Shown: positions 41,553 through 51,097 of the stretch, piece by piece
Numbering within the stretch: the stretch's first letter is position 1
How the letters are laid out: each line of letters begins with the position of its first letter
Assembly: GCF_036084755.1 (NCBI RefSeq)
Contig: NZ_CP107968.1
Span: forward strand, 744,001-808,000
Source: Streptomyces sp. NBC_00370
GTDB taxonomy: Bacteria; Actinomycetota; Actinomycetes; Streptomycetales; Streptomycetaceae
Direction: 5' to 3'
Length of the DNA stretch: 64,000 bases
Position numbers and translations under genes: made by a program
Notes under the pieces: model-generated
Seen by the model: only the letters and a program-made list of their open reading frames with translations
Database searches by the model: none
What the model was told of the DNA's origin: nothing

Positions 41553-42262
41553 GCGCGCGTTTCGAGGAGATCGACTGGCGGCCGACCCCGATGGGTGACA
41601 TCAGTCTGCGCCGCCGCAGGGAGCCGGTGTCGGGCGACGACGTGTACGAGGTGAAGCTCGGCGACGAGTTCCTCATGTCGAGCCTCTTCACCGCCGGTGA
41701 GATCGCCCTGACCCGGCTCGGCCTCGCGCAGGCGCCGGCCGGCCGGCTCGACGTCGTGGTCGGCGGACTCGGCCTCGGGTACACCGCACGGGCGGCGCTG
41801 GAGGACCCGCGCGTCGCGTCCCTGATCGTGGTCGACGCGCTCGCCGAGGTGATCGAGTGGCACGAGCGCGGACTGGTGCCGCTCGGCGCCGGGTTGGCGA
41901 CCGACCCGCGCTGCCGGCTGGTCAGGGGCGACTTCTTCGCGATGACCGGCGACGCGACGGGTCTGGACCCGCTGGCCCCGGGCCGGCTCTTCGACGCGAT
42001 CCTGCTGGACGTGGACCACTCACCGCGCCATGTACTGCACCCCAGCCACGCGGCTCTCTACACGGCCGCGGGGCTGCGCACGCTCGGTGAACGGCTCAGG
42101 CCCGACGGCGTGTTCGCCCTGTGGTCGAACGATCCGCCCGACGACCCGTTCACCGCGCTGCTCGGCGAGGTCTTCGCCGAAGCCCGGGCGCATGTGGTCG
42201 AGTTCGACAACCCGCTGCAGGGCGGTACCTCGACCAACACCGTGTACGTCGCGCGGAAATGA
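41549..42262 (+). CDS. Spermidine synthase-like methyltransferase-fold protein
   Basis: A 237-residue protein of the spermine/spermidine synthase fold. Seen are DVYEVKLGDEFLMSSLFTAG, VVGGLGLGYTARAALEDPRV (nucleotide loop), LIVVDALAEVIEWHERGLVP and FDAILLDVDHSPRHVLHPSH. The acidic pair that binds decarboxylated SAM and polyamine is only partly kept, and many actinobacterial members lack polyamine synthase activity; function is therefore uncertain. GAGAAGGAAC precedes the ATG. Confidence 0.85.
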   Translation: MSARFEEIDWRPTPMGDISLRRRREPVSGDDVYEVKLGDEFLMSSLFTAGEIALTRLGLAQAPAGRLDVVVGGLGLGYTARAALEDPRVASLIVVDALAEVIEWHERGLVPLGAGLATDPRCRLVRGDFFAMTGDATGLDPLAPGRLFDAILLDVDHSPRHVLHPSHAALYTAAGLRTLGERLRPDGVFALWSNDPPDDPFTALLGEVFAEARAHVVEFDNPLQGGTSTNTVYVARK

Positions 42263-42351
42263 GCCGGTTCGGCGCTGCCCGGTGAGCCTTCCGCGCCGCA
42301 CCTCCCGTTCATTGGTCGTGCACAGAACACCGTCCGGCGCGCGGATCGGGA

Positions 42352-43401
42352 TCAGGGGGCGGTGGGACCCGCCGCCGTCGAGCCGCGGACGACCAGTTCC
42401 GGCAGGAAGATGAACTCGCTGTGCGGGGTGGGCGTTCCGCCGACCTCCTCCAGCAGCGCGTGCACGGCGGCCTGGCTCATCGCGGCCACCGGCTGCCGGA
42501 TGGTGGTCAGCGGCGGGTCGGTGAAGGCGATCAGCGGCGAGTCGTCGAAGCCGACCACCGACACGTCCTCCGGCACCCGCAGCCGCTGCTGGCGGGCGGC
42601 CCTGATCGCGCCGAGCGCCATCATGTCGGAGGCGCACACCACCGCCGTACAGCCGGCGTCGATCAGCGCGGTGGCTGCGGCCTGGCCGCCCTCCAGCGTG
42701 TACAGGGAGTGCTGGATCAGCGCCTGCGCCTCCGCGTCGGTCAGCCCGAGCACGTCCGCCATCGCGGCCGTGAACCCCTCGATCTTGCGCAGGACGGGTA
42801 CAAAACGTTTCTGTCCCACCGCGAGACCGATCTTGCGGTGTCCCAGCGACGCGAGGTGGGTGACGGCGAGCCGCATCGCACCGCGGTCGTCGGGCGAGAT
42901 GAACGGCGCGTTGATCTTCTCGGAGAAGCCGTTGATGAGGACGAAGGGCACGCCCTGCCCTTCGAGCCGGGCGTAGCGCTCCGTGTCGGCCGTGGAGTCG
43001 GCGTGCAGCCCCGAGACGAAGATGAATCCGTCCACCCCGCGCTCCACCAGCATCTCGACCAGTTCGTCCTCGGTCGAGCCGCCCGGCGTCTGGGTGGCGA
43101 GCACCGGGGTGTATCCCTGCCTGGTGAGCGCCTGCCCGATGATCTGCGCGAAGGCGGGGAAGATCGGGTTCTCCAGCTCGGGCGTGATCAGCCCGATCAG
43201 CCCGGCGCTGCGTTGCCGCAGCCGTACCGGCCGCTCGTAACCCAGCAGGTCCAGAGCGGCCAGTACGGACTCGCGTGTGGTGGCGGAGACGCCGGGCTTG
43301 CCGTTGAGCACCCGGCTGACCGTCGCTTCGCTCACTCCGGCCTGCACCGCGATGTCGGCGAGGCGCGCGGTTCCGGTGCCTGCGGAGGGACGGAATGCCA
43401 T
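42352..43401 (-). CDS. malR: LacI-family repressor of maltose/starch genes (MalR/Reg1)
   Basis: A 349-residue regulator. The helix-turn-helix is TARLADIAVQAGVSEATVSR and VLNGKPGVSATTRESVLAAL. The periplasmic-binding-like effector domain has GLIGLITPELENPIFPAFAQ, ATQTPGGSTEDELVEMLVER and SVVGFDDSPLIAFTDPPLTT. The pattern corresponds to MalR/Reg1 of S. coelicolor and S. lividans, which represses maltose transport and amylase genes until maltose is present. The ATG at 43401 lies 4 bases past the aglA stop, so malR is here the last gene of malEFG-aglA rather than divergent from malE. Confidence 0.9.
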   Translation of the reverse strand: MAFRPSAGTGTARLADIAVQAGVSEATVSRVLNGKPGVSATTRESVLAALDLLGYERPVRLRQRSAGLIGLITPELENPIFPAFAQIIGQALTRQGYTPVLATQTPGGSTEDELVEMLVERGVDGFIFVSGLHADSTADTERYARLEGQGVPFVLINGFSEKINAPFISPDDRGAMRLAVTHLASLGHRKIGLAVGQKRFVPVLRKIEGFTAAMADVLGLTDAEAQALIQHSLYTLEGGQAAATALIDAGCTAVVCASDMMALGAIRAARQQRLRVPEDVSVVGFDDSPLIAFTDPPLTTIRQPVAAMSQAAVHALLEEVGGTPTPHSEFIFLPELVVRGSTAAGPTAP

Positions 43402-43405
43402 CACG

Positions 43406-45181
43406 TCAGATCGCCCACCAGATGGCCGTGTCAGCGGGGATCTTGATCTCCATGGACGAACCTCCATCAACCGCCGCCGTGTGCGACGCGGCGTCGGTTG
43501 CCGTTGCCGTGCTGCTCGCGACCAGCATACGACCCGGACGTGGCAGGGTGATCGGCGCTCCGGTCAGATTGACCGTGCACACCACGGCTCCCCCCGCACC
43601 GTCGGCGGTGACCGGGGTGCCGGCGGGGTCGCGGCGGAAGGCGAGCACACCGTCCGGGGCTTCCAGCCAGGTCACCGAGGAGCCCGCGCCGAGCGCCGGG
43701 TGCGCCCGGCGTACGGCCAGCGCGGCGCGGTACAGCTCAAGTGTGGAATCGGGGTCGCCGGTCTGTGCCTCGACGGACAGTCCGGCCCAGGAGTCGGGCT
43801 GCGGCAGCCAACTGCCGCCCGCGCCGAAGCCGTACGAGCCGCCGTCCCTGGTCCACGGGACCGGCACCCGGCAGCCGTCACGGAAGCCGTCCTGGCCCGC
43901 CGCGCGGAAGAACGACGGATCCTGCCGCACCTCGTCGGGCAGGTCCGTGACGTCGGGCAGACCCAACTCCTCACCCTGGTAGACGTAGGCCGAGCCGGGC
44001 AGCGCCAGCATCAGCAGCGTCGCCGCGCGGGCCCTGCGCAGCCCCAGTTCGCGGTCGCCCGCCTCGCGCAGCTGGGTGGGGGCGGGCTCGCCGCGGCGGA
44101 GGGACGGTACGGGGTGGGCCAGCCGGGTGGCGTGCCGGGTGACGTCGTGGTTCGAGAGCACCCAGGTGGCGGGCGCGCCCACCGCGCCCATGGCGTTCAG
44201 CGAGTCGTCGATGACGTCGCGGAGCGCTGCGGCGTCCCAAGGGGTCGTCAGGTACGAGAAGTTGAACGCCTGGTGCAGCTCGTCGGGGCGCAGGTAGCGC
44301 GCGGCCCTCTCGACGGTCGGTGTCCATGCCTCGGCCACGGCGACCCGGTCGCCCTGGTACTCGTCGAGGATCCGCCGCCAGCTGCGGTAGATCTCGTGCA
44401 CACCGTCCTGGTCGAAGTACGGCATGGCGTCGGTGCCGAGCAGGGCGACCTGACCGTCGTGGCCGACGTCCGGCAGCCCCGGGGCCTTCACCAGGCCGTG
44501 TGCGACGTCGACACGGAAACCGTCGATGCCGAGGTCCAGCCAGAAGCGCAGCACGGAGCGGAACTCGTCGTGCACGGCCGGGCAGTCCCAGTTGAAGTCC
44601 GGCTGTTCGGGGGCGAACAGATGGAGGTACCACTCGCCGGGGGCGCCGTCGGGTTCAGTGGTCCTGGTCCAGGCGGGGCCGCCGAAGACGGACTCCCAGT
44701 CGTTGGGCGGCAGTTCGCCGTGTGCGCCCTGTCCTGGGCGGAAGTGGAAGCGCCGGCGCAGTGGGGAGCCGGCGCCTTCGCGCAGCGCCTGCTTGAACCA
44801 CTCGTGCTGGTCGGAGCAGTGGTTGGGCACCAGGTCCACGATGACCCGCAGACCCAGGGTGTGCGCCGTCCGTACCAGGTCGTCGGCGTCGGGCAGGGTG
44901 CCGAACACCGGGTCGACGGCACGGTAGTCGGCGACGTCGTATCCGGCGTCGGCCTGCGGGGACGCGTAGAACGGTGACAGCCACACCGCGTCGACGCCCA
45001 GCTCGCGCAGGTACGGCAGCCGGGCGGTGACGCCCGGCAGATCACCGATGCCGTCGCCGTCACTGTCGGCGAAACTGCGCGGGTAGACCTGGTAGATGAC
45101 CGCTTCGCGCCACCAGTCCGCGCGCTCGGCGGCGGCTGCGGTCGCGGCGGAGCTGGGCGTGTCGGTGAGGTGCTGGCTCAT
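43406..45181 (-). CDS. aglA: GH13 alpha-glucosidase (AglA)
   Basis: A 591-residue cytoplasmic enzyme without a signal peptide. GH13 motifs run in order: VIYQVYPRSFADSDGDGIGD, then DLVPNHCS, DGFRVDVAH (nucleophile Asp), VAVAEAW (acid/base Glu) and LSNHDVTRHATR (transition-state Asp). The DSDGDGIGDLPG loop and AEAWT are typical of oligo-1,6-glucosidase/alpha-glucosidase members. It hydrolyses imported maltose and maltodextrins to glucose. It lies 63 bases after malG and 4 bases before malR, matching the conserved Streptomyces mal operon. Confidence 0.92.
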   Translation of the reverse strand: MSQHLTDTPSSAATAAAAERADWWREAVIYQVYPRSFADSDGDGIGDLPGVTARLPYLRELGVDAVWLSPFYASPQADAGYDVADYRAVDPVFGTLPDADDLVRTAHTLGLRVIVDLVPNHCSDQHEWFKQALREGAGSPLRRRFHFRPGQGAHGELPPNDWESVFGGPAWTRTTEPDGAPGEWYLHLFAPEQPDFNWDCPAVHDEFRSVLRFWLDLGIDGFRVDVAHGLVKAPGLPDVGHDGQVALLGTDAMPYFDQDGVHEIYRSWRRILDEYQGDRVAVAEAWTPTVERAARYLRPDELHQAFNFSYLTTPWDAAALRDVIDDSLNAMGAVGAPATWVLSNHDVTRHATRLAHPVPSLRRGEPAPTQLREAGDRELGLRRARAATLLMLALPGSAYVYQGEELGLPDVTDLPDEVRQDPSFFRAAGQDGFRDGCRVPVPWTRDGGSYGFGAGGSWLPQPDSWAGLSVEAQTGDPDSTLELYRAALAVRRAHPALGAGSSVTWLEAPDGVLAFRRDPAGTPVTADGAGGAVVCTVNLTGAPITLPRPGRMLVASSTATATDAASHTAAVDGGSSMEIKIPADTAIWWAI

Positions 45182-45244
45182 GGATTCTCTTCACTACGTG
45201 AGAACGACGGATGACGTGTGTGCGGAAGGGGCTGCCCGGCGGGG

Positions 45245-46168
45245 TCAGCCTTTCGCGCCGCCCGCGGTGAGTCCGGCGACCAGATGGCGCTGGACGAGCA
45301 GGAAGACGACGGCCGCGGGTATCGCGATGATGACGGAAGCCGCCGTCATGGCGCCCCAGTTGGCGCGCTGGTCGGAGGCGAAGGTCCGGATGCCGGCCGC
45401 CAGTGTGTAGTGGTTGGCGCCCATGAACTGGGTGGAGTAGGCGACTTCGCCCCACGCGGTGAGGAAGGTGTAGAACGCGGTGACGGCGAGGCCCGGCCTG
45501 GCGAGCGGCACGATCAGCCGCCAGAACGTGCCGAACGGGTTGAGGCCGTCCACCCGGCCCGCCTCGTCGATCTCGCGCGGGATGGTGTCGAAGTACCCCT
45601 TGAGCATCCAGGCGCAGAACGGCACCGAGATGGTGCAGTACACCAGGATCAGCCCCAGGTAGCTGTCGATGAGACCGAATCGCGCGAGCAGGTTGTACAG
45701 CGGCACGATCAGTACGGCGACCGGGAACATCTGGGTGAGCAGGAAGGTCCACATCAGCGAGCGGTGTCCGGGGAACCGCATCCGGGAGATGGCGTAGCCG
45801 GCGCTGGCGGCGATCAGCACACCGAGCACGGTGGTGCAGCCGGCCACGATCAGCGAGCTGAGCATCCACCGGGGGAAGTGGCTGTGGAACAGCACGAACC
45901 GGTAGTTCTCCAGGCCGAGATGGCTGAGTACTTCGCCGGGCTGCTGCCAGGCGGTGCCGGGACCCAGCGAGATGAAGACGATCCACAGCACGGGGAAGAC
46001 GGCCGTGGCACTGGCCACCAGCAGGGTGGCGTGCAGCAGGATCGAGGCGCGGCGGCTGCGCTCGCCCCTGCGCCGGTGGGTACGGCGGGCGCCGCTGCGG
46101 GCGCCGCGCACGGCCTTGCCGCTCGCCGCGCGGGACGCGGAGAAGCCGCGCTCGGTGGTGACGCTCAT
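45245..46168 (-). CDS. malG: Maltose ABC transporter permease MalG
   Basis: A 307-residue inner-membrane protein with six predicted helices after a basic N-terminal extension (RSGARRTHRRRGERSRRASI). The permease signature is REIDEAGRVDGLNPFGTFWR followed by LIVPLARPGLAV, the EAA loop that docks the ATPase. The C-terminus VAGLTAGGAKG is the usual MalG end. It starts 13 bases after malF. No ATPase gene is in the operon. Confidence 0.93.
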   Translation of the reverse strand: MSVTTERGFSASRAASGKAVRGARSGARRTHRRRGERSRRASILLHATLLVASATAVFPVLWIVFISLGPGTAWQQPGEVLSHLGLENYRFVLFHSHFPRWMLSSLIVAGCTTVLGVLIAASAGYAISRMRFPGHRSLMWTFLLTQMFPVAVLIVPLYNLLARFGLIDSYLGLILVYCTISVPFCAWMLKGYFDTIPREIDEAGRVDGLNPFGTFWRLIVPLARPGLAVTAFYTFLTAWGEVAYSTQFMGANHYTLAAGIRTFASDQRANWGAMTAASVIIAIPAAVVFLLVQRHLVAGLTAGGAKG

Positions 46169-46181
46169 GGTGGTCCGGCTC

Positions 46182-47174
46182 CTAGTCCTGCGTCTTCAAC
46201 TGGCGGCGGTAGAAGGTGGAGAAGGCAACGAGGATCAGCAGGATGACGATGCCGTAGGCCGCCGCGCCCGAGTAGTCGGACACTCCGGTGAACGCCTTCT
46301 GGTAGGCGTAGGTCACCAGGATGTCGGTGTCGCCTGTGGTGTTGTTGCCGAGCAGCAGATAGATGATCGGGAACATGTTGAACGTCCAGACGGTGCTGAG
46401 CAGGACCACCGTGCCGGTGACCGGGCGCAGACCCGGCAGGGTCACGTCGCGGAACCGCTGGAGCGGTGAGGCGCCGTCCATCTCGGCGGCCTCGTACAGC
46501 TCGTTGGGGATGGCCTGGAGGCCGCCGAGGATGGCCACCATCATGAAGGGCACGCCGCACCAGACGTTCACCATGATGACGGCGATCTTCTGCGCGAAGG
46601 GGGTGCCGAGCCAGTCCTGGGACGGCAGTCCGGCCGCGTTGATGATGTCGTTGAACACGCCGTACTGCGAGTTGAACATCAGCCGCCACGCGAAGACGCC
46701 GACGAAGGCGGGCACCGCCCACGGCAGGATCAGCGCCAGCCGGTAGAACAGCCGGAATTTCACCGGGCGGTTGAGCAGGGTCGCCATCGCGAGGCCGATG
46801 GAGTAGGTGATCGCGACGCAGGAGACCGTCCAGATCACCGTCCATTCCAGCCGGGGGTAGAAGTCGCCGTCCTGCCCGGAGACGATCTTCCAGTAGTTGT
46901 CGAGGCCGACGAACTGGTAGGTGGCCTCGGCGTGGAAGGCGCCGATGTCCTTGGCGACGTTGGCCTCGGTGGCGTCGGTGAACGACAGGTAGAGCCCGTA
47001 GCCCAGGGGGTACAGCACCAGGACGCCGATCACGATGACGACGGGGGCGACCATGGCCCAGGCGTACCAGTGCTTGTCCCAGGACCGTTTGAGCAGTGTC
47101 ACGGGGCCTGGCCGGGGGGCACGCGGCTCGGGGGCCGCGTCCCGGGCGGGTTGGTCCATGGTGGCGGTGGTCAT
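46182..47174 (-). CDS. malF: Maltose ABC transporter permease MalF
   Basis: A 330-residue membrane permease of the MalF/UgpA type with six main helices; the first is AWAMVAPVVIVIGVLVLYPL. The EAA loop is ELYEAAEMDGASPLQRFRDV. GAGGAG precedes the ATG at 47174. It lies 145 bases after malE; the gap contains a GC-rich hairpin that could protect or attenuate the message. Confidence 0.93.
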   Translation of the reverse strand: MTTATMDQPARDAAPEPRAPRPGPVTLLKRSWDKHWYAWAMVAPVVIVIGVLVLYPLGYGLYLSFTDATEANVAKDIGAFHAEATYQFVGLDNYWKIVSGQDGDFYPRLEWTVIWTVSCVAITYSIGLAMATLLNRPVKFRLFYRLALILPWAVPAFVGVFAWRLMFNSQYGVFNDIINAAGLPSQDWLGTPFAQKIAVIMVNVWCGVPFMMVAILGGLQAIPNELYEAAEMDGASPLQRFRDVTLPGLRPVTGTVVLLSTVWTFNMFPIIYLLLGNNTTGDTDILVTYAYQKAFTGVSDYSGAAAYGIVILLILVAFSTFYRRQLKTQD

Positions 47175-47248
47175 CGCTCCTCGGCTCTTTCGGATGTGCG
47201 TGGTCGGTGGCCGGTGTTGACCGGACGGGGGTGGACCGGACCGGCCGG

Positions 47249-47275
47249 CCGGGCGCGTGGACCCCGCGCGCCCGG
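47249..47275 (-). promoter_or_regulatory. malE-malF intercistronic hairpin
   Basis: CCGGGCGCG (47249-47257) pairs with CGCGCCCGG (47267-47275) around a 9-nt loop. Hairpins here in mal operons raise the ratio of binding protein to permease by stabilising the malE segment or by partial termination. Confidence 0.5.
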
Positions 47276-47319
47276 TGGCGGACGGAGTCCCGGCCGGCCG
47301 GCCCGGCGTGGGGGGTGGG

Positions 47320-48618
47320 CTACTGCACGCTGTAGCCGGGCAGCAGCTTGCCGAACTGCTTGGCGGTCGCGTCCAGTCCGGCCTTGACCGGGGTCTGCCC
47401 CTGCAGGATCTTGATGTACTGCTGCTGGAGCGGCACGAACAGACTGCCGACCTGCGGCAGTGCGACCCGGGGCCGGGCGGTGTCGAGGATCGGCTTGAAG
47501 CCGGCGATCTCCGGGTCCTTCAGCACCTCGGGGGTGTAGGCGGAGGTGCGGGTCGGCAGGGTGCCGTTCTTCAGCGCGATCTGCTGCTGGCTGGCCGACG
47601 AGGTCATGAACTGCGTGAAGAGGTACGACGCGTCGAGGTGCTTCGAGCCCTGGTAGACGGCGAGGTCGTGGCCGCCGGTCGGGGCGAGCGCCTTCCCGGT
47701 CGAACCGGCGGGGACGGGCGCGTAACCGAGGTTGGACTCCTTGCCCTTGAAGGCGGATCCGGTCAGGTCGTCGGCGACGGACCAGGGGCCCTGGATCAGC
47801 ATGGCGACCTTGCCGGTCTTGAACGAGGTCTGCATGTTGTCGTACGCGCTGGCGAAGTCGACCTTCAGCGACGAGGTGTCGTAGATCTCCTTGGCCTTGG
47901 TGACCGCTGCCACGGCCTGCGGCGAGTTGACGGTGATCTTCTTGGCCGCCGGGTCGGCGAGGTCGGCGCCCTCGCCGAACAGGAGCGGGAAGAGGAAGTA
48001 CGAGTCGGGGTTGACGTAGGTGCCGGCGACGCCGGGGACCTTCTTCGCGATCGTCCTGGAGTCGGCGATCAGCTCGTCCCAGGTGGCCGGCGGCTTGCTG
48101 ATGCCGGCCTTGGCGAAGATGTCCTTGTTGTAGAGCAGGGCCAGCGTGTCGGTGACCGAGGGAGCGCCGTAGCTCTTCCCGTTGTACTTGGTCGTGTCGA
48201 GCGGACCTTCGACGAAGTCCTCGCTCTGCGAGAGCGCGGGGGTGCCGTCCAGCGGGGCGATGTAGTGCAGCGACGCGTACTCGGGGATGAGCCCGACGTC
48301 GGTACGGATCACGTCGGGCGCGCCCTTGCCGCTCTGGGCCGCCGCCTTGAACCGCTGCTCCACGGTGGTGAAGTCGACGTTCTGGTACGTGACCTTGATC
48401 TTCGGGTACTTGGCTTCGAACGCCTTGATGAGCGCCTGGTAGGCCGGGGCCTCGTTCTTGGCGTCCGAGGTGTCCCAGTAGGTGATCGCGCCGGAGACCG
48501 ATGCGGGGTCGGCTGCCGAACCTCCGTCGCTCTTGCCGTCGTTGTCGCTGCCGCCACAGGCGGTGACTCCGAGCGCGATGGCAGCGGCCATCGCGACGGC
48601 GGACATGCCGCGTCGCAT
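47320..48618 (-). CDS. malE: Maltose-binding lipoprotein MalE
   Basis: A 432-residue substrate-binding protein anchored by a lipobox (IALGVTACGGS). The mature part has the sugar-binding-protein pattern ITYWDTSDAKNEAPAYQALI, FEAKYPKIKVTYQNVDF, LLYNKDIFAKAGISKPPATW and GKVAMLIQGPWSVADDL. It captures maltose/maltodextrin for MalFG. AAGGAG is 6 bases before the ATG at 48618. A MalR-type operator lies 56-84 bases upstream. In other Streptomyces it is maltose-induced and glucose-repressed. Confidence 0.93.
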   Translation of the reverse strand: MRRGMSAVAMAAAIALGVTACGGSDNDGKSDGGSAADPASVSGAITYWDTSDAKNEAPAYQALIKAFEAKYPKIKVTYQNVDFTTVEQRFKAAAQSGKGAPDVIRTDVGLIPEYASLHYIAPLDGTPALSQSEDFVEGPLDTTKYNGKSYGAPSVTDTLALLYNKDIFAKAGISKPPATWDELIADSRTIAKKVPGVAGTYVNPDSYFLFPLLFGEGADLADPAAKKITVNSPQAVAAVTKAKEIYDTSSLKVDFASAYDNMQTSFKTGKVAMLIQGPWSVADDLTGSAFKGKESNLGYAPVPAGSTGKALAPTGGHDLAVYQGSKHLDASYLFTQFMTSSASQQQIALKNGTLPTRTSAYTPEVLKDPEIAGFKPILDTARPRVALPQVGSLFVPLQQQYIKILQGQTPVKAGLDATAKQFGKLLPGYSVQ

Positions 48619-48673
48619 ACCTGACTCCTTGAAGAGGGTGGTGCCCGTTCGGACTTGGTGGACCGTAACAGCG

Positions 48674-48702
48674 CTGCAATCTCTTGCGAAAGAGTCTGCA
48701 AG
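48674..48702. promoter_or_regulatory. MalR-type operator of malE
   Basis: The region contains CTCTT (48681-48685) and AAGAG (48690-48694) as an inverted repeat, flanked by CTGCA at 48674-48678 and CTGCAAG at 48696-48702. Read on the minus strand it includes TTTCGCAAG and TTGCAG, the repeating elements of MalR sites in Streptomyces. A related block precedes the amylase gene. Confidence 0.6.
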
Positions 48703-48711
48703 GAACTTTCT

Positions 48712-48761
48712 CGCCGAACGGCGGCCTCCGTACGGGGAGATACGGAGACCGCCGTTCGGCG
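48712..48761 (-). terminator. Long hairpin terminating the alpha-amylase transcript
   Basis: CGCCGAACGGCGG (48712-48724) pairs with 48749-48761, and CTCCGTA (48726-48732) with TACGGAG (48741-48747), leaving one internal mismatch and an 8-nt loop. It lies 28 bases after the amylase stop and insulates malE from read-through. Confidence 0.85.
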
Positions 48762-48789
48762 AGCGGCCGCGGGGAGGCGGCGGACCGCG

Positions 48790-50943
48790 CTACTTCCAGG
48801 TGTCGTTCAGGGTGAGGGTGCCGGAACTCCCGCTGTTGGCCGTGCGATTGCCGCCCGACTCCCAGGTGACGTTTCCGGAGCTGTCCTTGAGGATGTACTT
48901 GTACTCGAACGAGGTGTTCGGCGGCAGGCTGACCGAACCCGCCCACGCGGTCTGGTTCGACGAGGTCAGCGCGATGGCCGAGCCGGTGTTCCAGGTGCCC
49001 AGCGCGGCGACCGATCCGACGACGTACACCTTCTGGGTGCCGGAGACCGACTTGTTCTCATGGAAGGCCACGGCGGTCTGACCGCTGCCGTCACCGGAGG
49101 ACTGACTGCCCCAGGTGTCGTTCCGGGTGCCGCCGGAGGCCCCGGTGCCGGCCGTGTGGTTGTTGCCCGGCTCCCAGGTGACGTTCCCCGAGGCGTCCTT
49201 GACGATGTACTTGTACTCGAAGGAGGTGTTCGCCGGGAGGCTCACCGAGCCGGTCCAGTTCGACTGGTCGGAGGAGGTGAGCGCGATGGCGGCAGCGGGG
49301 TCCCAGCTGCCGAGTCCCGCTATGGAGCCGACGACATAGACCTTCTGGCCCGCCGGGACGGCCTTGCTCTCGTGGAAGGTCTCCGTGACGCCGCCGGCCG
49401 GCGGGTCGGTCGGGGTCGAGTCGCCCGCACCGTACAGCGCGACGGAGTCATGGGCGGCCACGGTCAGCGCCGCGTTGCCCGAGGAGTCGACCGTCACGGT
49501 CGGGCCCGAGCAGGAGCCGGAACCGGCGAGGTCGCCGTGGATGATGTCGCAGTAGGTGCCCGCCGCCAGTCCCGTGGTGAAGGTCCGGGTGACGGCCGAG
49601 CCGCTGTTGTTGAGGGCGATCCACGCCGTACGGCCGCGGCTGAACGCGACGGTGTTGTTGCCGTCGTCCCACCAGTTGGCCACGGACTCGCCCTTGGCCG
49701 CGTTGTGCCAGCCGACCATGTTGGCGATACCCCGGGTGCGGTCGGTGCAGACCCAGGTGGTCGCGCAGTCCGTACCGGTGACCACTCCGTTGGACGCGGC
49801 GGGCGGCGAGTCGTCCGAGCCGTCGAAGGCGAACCCGGAGTAGACCGTCGGCGCTCCGTAGCCGTAGGCGAGCATGAACTCGTTGGCGAGCGTGTACGTG
49901 CTGCCGTTCTTGTAGTTCAGGGTGCTGCCGTTGCGCTCGGTGTCGTGGTTGGTGACCATGGCGCCGTTCTTGGCGCTCGGCTCAAGACCGGAGGTGGCCA
50001 GGTTCCGCAGCCCCGCGATGCTGCCCTGGAACGCGGACTTGAGCGCGTTGGCGTAGTCGAAGCCGATCACACTGCCGTTGGCCTCGAAAGCGGCGGGCGC
50101 CAGATTGCCACTGCCGCCCAGCGCGATCTCCTGGAGGATGTAGGGACGGCCGCCCCACTGGGTGTTGTTGAGCCGGGACTCGATGTTCGCCATGTCGGTC
50201 TGGTTGATGTGCTTGGCGGCGTCCACCCGGAAGCCGTCCACGCCGTAGCCGATCAGCTTGTTCAGATAGCCGGCGATCTTCCCGCGTACCCCGTCGGACT
50301 CGGTGTTCAGGTCGACCAGGTTCGACAGGAAGCACTCCTGCACCTGGGCCTGGTTGTTCCAGTCGTTGATGGCCAGGTTCGAGGTGGGGCAGCTGCCCGG
50401 ATAGCTGTGGAAGTCGCCAGAGCTGTAGGGCACTTGGCTGTACGTCCGGGACCCGACGTTGAAGCTGTCGCCGCCGTAGGAGTCCGTACTGGGCTGATCG
50501 GCGCCCGACATGTGGTTGATGACGGCGTCCGCGTAGACCTTCACACCCGCCGCGTGGCAGGTGGAGACCATGGAGGCGAACTGCGCCTCGCTGCCCATGC
50601 GGCTGTTCAGGTCGTAGCCGACCGGCTGGTAGATCTCCCACCACGGGTGGGCTCCGGAGAGCCGGATCGAGTCCTGCGGCGGCGAGACCTGCACCGCGCC
50701 GTACCCCTTGGGGCCGAGGACGTCGGTGCATTCCGAGGCGACGGACTGCCAGTTCCACATGAACATGTTGGCCGTCACATCACCCCCGTTCCCCGCCGCC
50801 TGCGCGACACCCTCCTGGAGGAGGGTCAGTGGTACGACGGCGGCCGCGGTGAGCGCGCCGACGGCGAGCAGACTGCGCAGGCGACCGGAACGGCGCCGCC
50901 GCTCCCGGGTGTGCGGCTCGGCGCGACCTGGTGATCGAAGCAT
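48790..50943 (-). CDS. Secreted GH13 alpha-amylase with two CBM20 starch-binding domains
   Basis: A 717-residue exported enzyme. The signal region is Arg-rich then hydrophobic (SLLAVGALTAAAVVPLTLL), with cleavage near AQAAG. The catalytic domain has VYADAVINHM, GYGVDGFRVDAAKHI (nucleophile Asp), PYILQEIALG (acid/base Glu) and MVTNHDTER (third Asp), as in chloride-dependent Streptomyces alpha-amylases. Domain C is followed by two tandem CBM20 modules (about 517-615 and 620-717) sharing QKVYVVGS, SFEYKYI and GNVTWE. GGGAG precedes the ATG at 50943. It sits in the same strand before malEFG with a MalR-like operator, so amylase and maltose uptake are co-regulated. Confidence 0.95.
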   Translation of the reverse strand: MLRSPGRAEPHTRERRRRSGRLRSLLAVGALTAAAVVPLTLLQEGVAQAAGNGGDVTANMFMWNWQSVASECTDVLGPKGYGAVQVSPPQDSIRLSGAHPWWEIYQPVGYDLNSRMGSEAQFASMVSTCHAAGVKVYADAVINHMSGADQPSTDSYGGDSFNVGSRTYSQVPYSSGDFHSYPGSCPTSNLAINDWNNQAQVQECFLSNLVDLNTESDGVRGKIAGYLNKLIGYGVDGFRVDAAKHINQTDMANIESRLNNTQWGGRPYILQEIALGGSGNLAPAAFEANGSVIGFDYANALKSAFQGSIAGLRNLATSGLEPSAKNGAMVTNHDTERNGSTLNYKNGSTYTLANEFMLAYGYGAPTVYSGFAFDGSDDSPPAASNGVVTGTDCATTWVCTDRTRGIANMVGWHNAAKGESVANWWDDGNNTVAFSRGRTAWIALNNSGSAVTRTFTTGLAAGTYCDIIHGDLAGSGSCSGPTVTVDSSGNAALTVAAHDSVALYGAGDSTPTDPPAGGVTETFHESKAVPAGQKVYVVGSIAGLGSWDPAAAIALTSSDQSNWTGSVSLPANTSFEYKYIVKDASGNVTWEPGNNHTAGTGASGGTRNDTWGSQSSGDGSGQTAVAFHENKSVSGTQKVYVVGSVAALGTWNTGSAIALTSSNQTAWAGSVSLPPNTSFEYKYILKDSSGNVTWESGGNRTANSGSSGTLTLNDTWK

Positions 50944-51097
50944 GGACGACTCCCACATGAGAACAGAGAACTCCGGCATCCTGACTGGTCGCCCGGACCG
51001 ACGCGCCTCGGTGGGGGCGGGGGCCAAACTGCCCCCGTTCAGAGGGCAGTTGAGCCAGGAAGACCTTGCCGGGGAAGCCATCGGGCGTCAAGGCCCG

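Noticed and set aside
41123..42019. A 298-residue version of the cupin protein
   Set aside because: The extra N-terminal part is antisense to the spermidine-synthase-like gene; the ATG at 41482 with AGGAA gives a normal 119-residue cupin.
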